From the IMG/VR virus record IMGVR_UViG_3300015360_000204, positions 1-23,470 of that record: 23,470 nt of DNA. One strand, 5' to 3'. Source of the stretch: a virus. This document shows, piece after piece, positions 19,703 to 23,470 of the stretch. The notes beneath the pieces are model-generated. The model searched no databases. It had not been told where the DNA came from and saw nothing but the letters and a program-made list of their open reading frames with translations. The position numbers were made by a program, and so were the translations under genes. How positions within the stretch are numbered: the stretch's first letter is position 1; each line of letters opens with the position of its first letter.

Positions 19703-20125
19703 ATGGAAAATCAAAAGGAATATCTATATAGATTAGTACTTGCTCAAACTTGTTTGTGGTGTCAACATAAAGATGAAGTCTTATGGTCACCACCGCAACT
19801 TGAACAAAGTGGACAGCCCCAAAACCTACCTGGACACATAACACTATTCATACCTGGACACATAACACGATTCAAATACAAATGTCAACTATGTGGAGAA
19901 ACATCTGGATATGTTGAATATCATTTTTATTCTGATGGATATAGCTCATCGAGAACTGTATTTATTACTATAAAAGAGTATGCATTAATTTTCAATGGGA
20001 ATAATACTATTAGTTTTAGTAAAGGGAAAGGTATTCCTAGAGTAGATATTCCCAATGTCATTTTACCATTACACGATCAAGATTCTACGCTAAAGAAAAT
20101 ACAAATCTATTTGCTATTTTCATAA
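19703..20125 (+). CDS. Zinc-binding hypothetical protein with a duplicated 8-residue segment
   Basis: 140 aa, starting directly after the previous stop. A CLWC pair (about residue 17-20) and a CQLC pair (about 61-64) make a likely zinc ribbon, separated by a Pro-rich loop. In that loop a 24-bp segment is repeated in tandem with one mismatch (19827-19850 and 19851-19874), giving PGHITLFI-PGHITRFK. The C-terminal half is beta-rich. No family recognised. The duplication is in frame and lengthens the loop between the two cysteine pairs. Confidence 0.6.
   Translation: MENQKEYLYRLVLAQTCLWCQHKDEVLWSPPQLEQSGQPQNLPGHITLFIPGHITRFKYKCQLCGETSGYVEYHFYSDGYSSSRTVFITIKEYALIFNGNNTISFSKGKGIPRVDIPNVILPLHDQDSTLKKIQIYLLFS
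19827..19874 (+). repeat. 24-bp tandem duplication
   Basis: TACCTGGACACATAACAC followed by T (first copy) or G (second copy) and ATTCA; the two copies are adjacent and differ at that one base. It lies within the zinc-protein gene and keeps its frame. High identity points to a recent event. Confidence 0.9.
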
Positions 20126-20129
20126 AAAG

Positions 20130-20162
20130 AGCCTCGCATATTAAAAAAGATTATGCGGGGCT
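20130..20162 (+). terminator. Hairpin between the zinc-protein gene and the MoxR gene
   Basis: AGCCTCGCATA (20130-20140) pairs with TATGCGGGGCT (20152-20162) with one T-G pair, around an A-rich loop. It is followed by TTGACTATTA, not a clean T-run, so termination may be partial or bidirectional. It divides the small-gene block from the ATPase pair. Confidence 0.55.
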
Positions 20163-20192
20163 TGACTATTAAAGATTCATAATTATTATCTA
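20162..20192 (+). promoter_or_regulatory. Possible promoter of the MoxR/VWA pair
   Basis: TTGACT (20162-20167) is a good -35, beginning in the last base of the hairpin. The matching -10 region near 20186-20192 (TTATCTA) is poor. A promoter is expected here because a hairpin precedes and a well-marked operon (GGAGAG, 20202-20207) follows. Confidence 0.35.
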
Positions 20193-20216
20193 AAAGTACC
20201 CGGAGAGAAAACAAAT

Positions 20217-21338
20217 ATGTCAACACCACAGCAGATGGCAAGTTCAGATTTCAATTTACAGAAACTATCAACCAAAGACTTATCAACTCATGTAAAAGGT
20301 TGTATCCAAATTGGCGGCAATATCGCCATCTTTGGTCGTAGAGGTACTGGTAAGACTGAAATCTCTAAGCAAGAGATTAAAGAAGCTAAAATGAAGGAAG
20401 TCTATATGAATCTTTCAGTTTATGAAAGAACAGATATGGGCGGTTATCCTAACATCATGACGGCAGATCCAGATAGGAAATATGTAGGCTTCCTACTTCC
20501 AGCCTTCTATGAATATATGATTGAAGGTAATATTCCTGTTGTTGCATTACTTGACGAGGTTGATAAGGCAGATCCAAGTCTTTGGGCACCTCTTCTAGAG
20601 TTCACTCAGTTTCATACGATTGGTGGTCGTGCTCTACCAAATCTAAAAGCAATCATTATGACTGGTAACCTTATTTCAGAAGGTGGTTCGCGCCCTAGTT
20701 TACCTCTTCTAGATAGGTCTGAGAAATATTTTGTTGAAGCTGATGCTGCTTCATGGTTGGAGTGGGCTGGTAAAACTGGTGGAATTCACCCTTCCATTAC
20801 TGCATATATTACTGATCATCCAAAAGATCTATTTGGCGCTGTAGATCCAGAGGATCGTTATGCTGACCCATCACCCCGTGGTTGGGATCGGGCATCAGGG
20901 ATTCTTTATGCTGGTGAAGCACTTGGTTGGTCATCAGATATGCTAAATATGAAGGTTTGTGGTTGTATTGGTAAAGATGCTGGTATTAAGTACAGCAATT
21001 ACTATGAGCATTACCAGAACCTTCTTCCAATGATTGAGGATATCTACAATGGCAAGGATGTATCTGCTAAGTACTCAACCTTAGAACCAACAAAAAAGTT
21101 AGTTGCTTGTATGATCGTTTGTGCCCGTCTAGCTACTCAGCTTGACCAAAGCAAACCAACTGATCAAGTTACTTCTCTCAAACATGTAGGTGTATTCTTA
21201 CAGAAGGTATCTTACGAGAATGTTCTTGTTACTGTAAGAAGCCAGATTCAAATTGAGCGTATCGTTCGATTCAATCTAGATGAGCATCCAGATTGGGAGC
21301 AGCTACTTGCAAAAATCAACAAGAAAGTGTCATCTTAA
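20217..21338 (+). CDS. MoxR-type AAA+ ATPase
   Basis: 373 aa. Walker A GRRGTGKT at residues 40-47, Walker B VVALLDEVDKAD at 108-119 (DE 113-114), then sensor-1 IIMTGN and an arginine-rich region after RPSLPLLDRSEKYF. C-terminal lid helices follow. MoxR ATPases act as chaperones that load or activate a partner with a VWA domain; that partner is encoded 39 bp downstream. GGAGAG lies ten bases before the ATG. The target of the pair is unknown. Phage copies of this pair occur in some large phages and are usually without assigned function. Confidence 0.88.
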   Translation: MSTPQQMASSDFNLQKLSTKDLSTHVKGCIQIGGNIAIFGRRGTGKTEISKQEIKEAKMKEVYMNLSVYERTDMGGYPNIMTADPDRKYVGFLLPAFYEYMIEGNIPVVALLDEVDKADPSLWAPLLEFTQFHTIGGRALPNLKAIIMTGNLISEGGSRPSLPLLDRSEKYFVEADAASWLEWAGKTGGIHPSITAYITDHPKDLFGAVDPEDRYADPSPRGWDRASGILYAGEALGWSSDMLNMKVCGCIGKDAGIKYSNYYEHYQNLLPMIEDIYNGKDVSAKYSTLEPTKKLVACMIVCARLATQLDQSKPTDQVTSLKHVGVFLQKVSYENVLVTVRSQIQIERIVRFNLDEHPDWEQLLAKINKKVSS

Positions 21339-21377
21339 TACTATATTGCTGCGGATATATAAGTAATTGGAGTCTAA

Positions 21378-23063
21378 ATGAAATTTTCCAAAGTAATAGG
21401 TAAGGTTGATCAAAAACTAGTAGAACAGGCTGAAGATAAATTATCCCAGGTATTTCTTGAACTAGGTACTCGATATACAAACGAGCATGTAGGAACTGGA
21501 ATGGGTGGTGATCCGCTTATCTTCGGATTGATGTATCCTGTAGAGCATGTTTGTACAATGAATATTCCTACTGCCGCTACTGACGGCAAGAGGTACTACT
21601 GGAACCCAAAATTTGTACTAAAACAAAGCAAGATTGGTTTGCGTATAGTTTGTGGGCATGAAGCTTGGCACGCTCTTTATATGCATCCTCAACGCAGAGG
21701 TTCACGACTTCCTAAGCTATGGAATATTGCTGTTGACTATATAGTTAATGGTACTGTCATGGATGACTTCAAAGCTAGGAAAATGGATGCTGCTGAAACA
21801 TTTACCAAACATCTTGGTAAATATATGACTCTTCCACAACTGGCTTTGTTATACAAAGACCCTTTCAGTAAAATCAAAGGGTTTGAGGATATGAATCCTT
21901 ATGATGCTGATGACACAGAAGCAAAACTTCCAAGTGCTGATGAAGATAGGGATTTAACTGTTGAGGAACAGAAAGAGTTAGAACGTAGAGCTAAGAAGAC
22001 TAAATTCTTCTATGCTGATCCAAATATTGATGAAGAGATGCGTAGACCTGAAAAGATTTACGATATGCTTTATCAGATTCTTCCAAAGTGCCCTAAATGT
22101 GGTCGAGTTGGTATTTACAACCCTCCACAAAAAAAGAAGGATAAAAAGGAAAAGCAAAAGAGTAAGGATAAAGAAGAGAAGAACAGTGATCAGGGTGGAG
22201 ATAAGTCTGAATCTGGAAAAGGTAAAGATAAGTCAGATAAACATGATCATGGCAATGGTGATCAACCATGTGATTGTCCTGGTGACCACCCTGGCGAAGG
22301 TCAAGGTGATGGAGAAGGTGATGGTTGTGGAAGTGGTGGCGGTTGTGGGGGCGGCATTGATGTGTTCGGGCTCGGCGGCACCTTAGACGATCATATGGAT
22401 ACAACTGAAAGTGAAGAGAAGCTTGCTAAGAGAGTTTCTGATGCTATGGAAGCTGCTAAGAAAATGGCAGGTCATGTTCCAGCAGCATTGGAAGATGAAC
22501 TTGGCAAGTTAACTGCACCAAAAGTAACTTGGCAAGACATTATTAGAATTAGACTATTAAAAGCTAGGGCTGGTAATGGTCGTAATGATTGGACTCGTTT
22601 CAGAAGTCGTCCAATGTTCAGCGGATTACTAATACCAAAACGTAAAAATTACTTTGCTCATTTTGGTTGTTTACTTGATACTAGCGGCTCTATGGGTAAG
22701 GAAGATATGGCTTTAGGGCTATCTCAGCTTGCTGCTCTAGATGAGCGTTCAGAAGGAACAATCGTCCCTGCTGATGCTACTATCTATTGGGATAAAGCCA
22801 CTAAGATTAAAAAAGCTAATGCTGAAGAACTTTCTAAAGTTAAAGTAGTTGGTCGTGGTGGAACTAAGTTTGCTGAATTCTTCACTGATCATGAAGAAAA
22901 TATTGGTAAATGTGATTTCTTAATCATGATTACTGATGGTTACTTGCTTGATTCTGATATTGCTGAAATGAAAAATCCAGGTATTGAAGTAATTTGGTTG
23001 ATTACTAGTCATAGTGCTTTTAATCCACCATTTGGTCGTGCCTTCGATCTTCATTCTAGCTAA
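21378..23063 (+). CDS. Metallopeptidase-like/VWA protein (DUF2201 type), partner of the MoxR ATPase
   Basis: 561 aa. The N-terminal domain (about 1-235) has a zinc-peptidase signature HEAWH at 94-98 followed by the helix LWNIAVDYIVNG. A CPKCG (238-242) begins a low-complexity linker (about 250-330) of Lys/Glu, then Gly/Asp/Cys. The C-terminal domain (about 340-561) is a VWA fold with MIDAS residues DTSGS (434-438), GGT (494-496) and D520 in MITDG. This layout matches DUF2201-type proteins that work with MoxR ATPases. The predicted role is ATP-driven action on a target complex, with possible protein cleavage. GGAG precedes the ATG. Nothing is missing from either site. Confidence 0.88.
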   Translation: MKFSKVIGKVDQKLVEQAEDKLSQVFLELGTRYTNEHVGTGMGGDPLIFGLMYPVEHVCTMNIPTAATDGKRYYWNPKFVLKQSKIGLRIVCGHEAWHALYMHPQRRGSRLPKLWNIAVDYIVNGTVMDDFKARKMDAAETFTKHLGKYMTLPQLALLYKDPFSKIKGFEDMNPYDADDTEAKLPSADEDRDLTVEEQKELERRAKKTKFFYADPNIDEEMRRPEKIYDMLYQILPKCPKCGRVGIYNPPQKKKDKKEKQKSKDKEEKNSDQGGDKSESGKGKDKSDKHDHGNGDQPCDCPGDHPGEGQGDGEGDGCGSGGGCGGGIDVFGLGGTLDDHMDTTESEEKLAKRVSDAMEAAKKMAGHVPAALEDELGKLTAPKVTWQDIIRIRLLKARAGNGRNDWTRFRSRPMFSGLLIPKRKNYFAHFGCLLDTSGSMGKEDMALGLSQLAALDERSEGTIVPADATIYWDKATKIKKANAEELSKVKVVGRGGTKFAEFFTDHEENIGKCDFLIMITDGYLLDSDIAEMKNPGIEVIWLITSHSAFNPPFGRAFDLHSS

Positions 23064-23066
23064 ACA

Positions 23067-23098
23067 ATAATTGCATTGGTTAATTCCAATGCAATTAT
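23067..23098 (+). terminator. Perfect 13-bp hairpin after the VWA gene
   Basis: ATAATTGCATTGG (23067-23079) pairs exactly with CCAATGCAATTAT (23086-23098) around TTAATT. It begins three bases after the stop codon. The T-run is weak, but stem length and place make it a likely terminator or mRNA-end stabiliser. Confidence 0.7.
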
Positions 23099-23199
23099 CT
23101 ATAATAAGCCATACTGAAATGACTCAACTAGTTATTATAAATATTGTGCTTACTATCGGATTGTATTTTAACATTTCAAAAAAGCCGGAATAAACCTTC

Positions 23200-23470
23200 A
23201 TGGTAAAACCATTTACTATTGCAACCCCACGTTATCATATCAGAAATACGAAAGGTTACATATTTAACGTTTTCAAACGTAAAACAAATGCCATCGCTGC
23301 CGCAATCGAAATGGCAACTGAACATCCTGGTAATACATTTATCGTATCCAAAACTGTAAATGGTAAACAAAAAAACATTTTTACTATGACCATTGATATT
23401 CAATCTGATCTTATAGATTTCCCAGAGATTTATGAGAGTATAATCAAAATCTTTCAAAAGAAGGTTGCTC
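23200..23470 (+). CDS. Hypothetical protein, 3' end outside the window
   Basis: Open from ATG 23200 to the right edge (90 codons and one base), with GGAA 10 bases upstream. The N-terminus (MVKPFTIATPRYHIRNTKGY) is basic and strand-rich; AIAAAIEMATEHPGNTFIV reads as a helix-turn-strand. No family recognised. The opposite strand is also open across 23176-23457, but composition, the ribosome binding site and strand context favour this reading. The 100 bases before it hold the hairpin above and AT-rich sequence. Confidence 0.65.
   Translation, partial: MVKPFTIATPRYHIRNTKGYIFNVFKRKTNAIAAAIEMATEHPGNTFIVSKTVNGKQKNIFTMTIDIQSDLIDFPEIYESIIKIFQKKVA

Noticed and set aside
23176-23457. Minus-strand open frame of 93 codons at the right edge
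   Set aside because: The plus-strand frame from 23200 has a ribosome binding site, fits the strand of its neighbours and continues beyond the window.
1-23470. Alternative genetic code with TAA or TAG as sense codons
   Set aside because: Large intact genes end normally with TAA (ligA, HNH, MoxR, VWA) and smaller ones with TAG or TGA, and no suppressor tRNA is seen. The in-frame stops are limited to small accessory genes.

Overview
The window looks like part of a large, AT-rich tailed-phage genome (jumbo-type or a similar large phage of a bacterium). The evidence is tight packing of small genes with 1-26 bp overlaps, almost all on one strand; many short ORFs that I cannot name; phage-typical families (an Api92-like protein, a D12-class Dam methylase, HNH endonucleases, a macro-domain protein); and a seven-tRNA array. 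No rRNA, ribosomal-protein operon or bacterial housekeeping cluster is present. I cannot name the phage or host from sequence alone.

Layout. 1-4.1 kb: PTH2-type peptidyl-tRNA hydrolase, a broken small gene, a SpoT/Mesh1-like HD hydrolase, a small zinc protein, full-length NAD-dependent DNA ligase LigA, and a 5'-truncated RlmN-like radical SAM remnant. 4.1-7.0 kb: a zinc-ribbon protein, a PD-(D/E)XK-like nuclease behind a hairpin that buries its ribosome binding site, an HNH endonuclease, a Dam methylase and two unknown genes. 7.0-8.0 kb: small membrane, lipoprotein and unknown ORFs, one with an early in-frame stop. 8.0-12.6 kb: a complete WGR-PARP, several small phage genes, a macro-domain protein and a NADAR protein, which together form an ADP-ribose module. 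12.6-14.8 kb: three unknown genes and one lone minus-strand gene. 14.8-17.0 kb: metallophosphoesterase, a decayed HNH gene fused to a SLOG-like tail, a Gly-rich lipoprotein under a good sigma70-like promoter, and a GNAT acetyltransferase. 17.0-18.3 kb: tRNAs Leu(UAG), Leu(AAG), His(GUG), Glu(UUC), Glu(CUC), Arg(UCU) and Arg(ACG), with a full-length translation initiation factor IF3 gene inside the array. 18.3-20.1 kb: accessory small genes, two of them interrupted, and a structured GC-richer stretch. 20.2-23.5 kb: a MoxR-type AAA+ ATPase paired with a metallopeptidase-like/VWA protein, then a gene that runs off the right edge.

Three functional themes stand out: translation takeover (PTH2, IF3, tRNAs, perhaps the RlmN remnant); nucleotide and ADP-ribose chemistry (PARP, macro, NADAR, alarmone-type HD hydrolase, NAD-dependent ligase); and DNA modification and cleavage (Dam, PD-(D/E)XK-like, HNH). 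A separate pattern is the number of small genes with one lesion each: in-frame TAA or TAG, a 49-bp frame-breaking duplication, a one-base frameshift, and truncation or fusion. Gene decay is the simplest explanation. Sequencing error or real recoding cannot be excluded from sequence alone.
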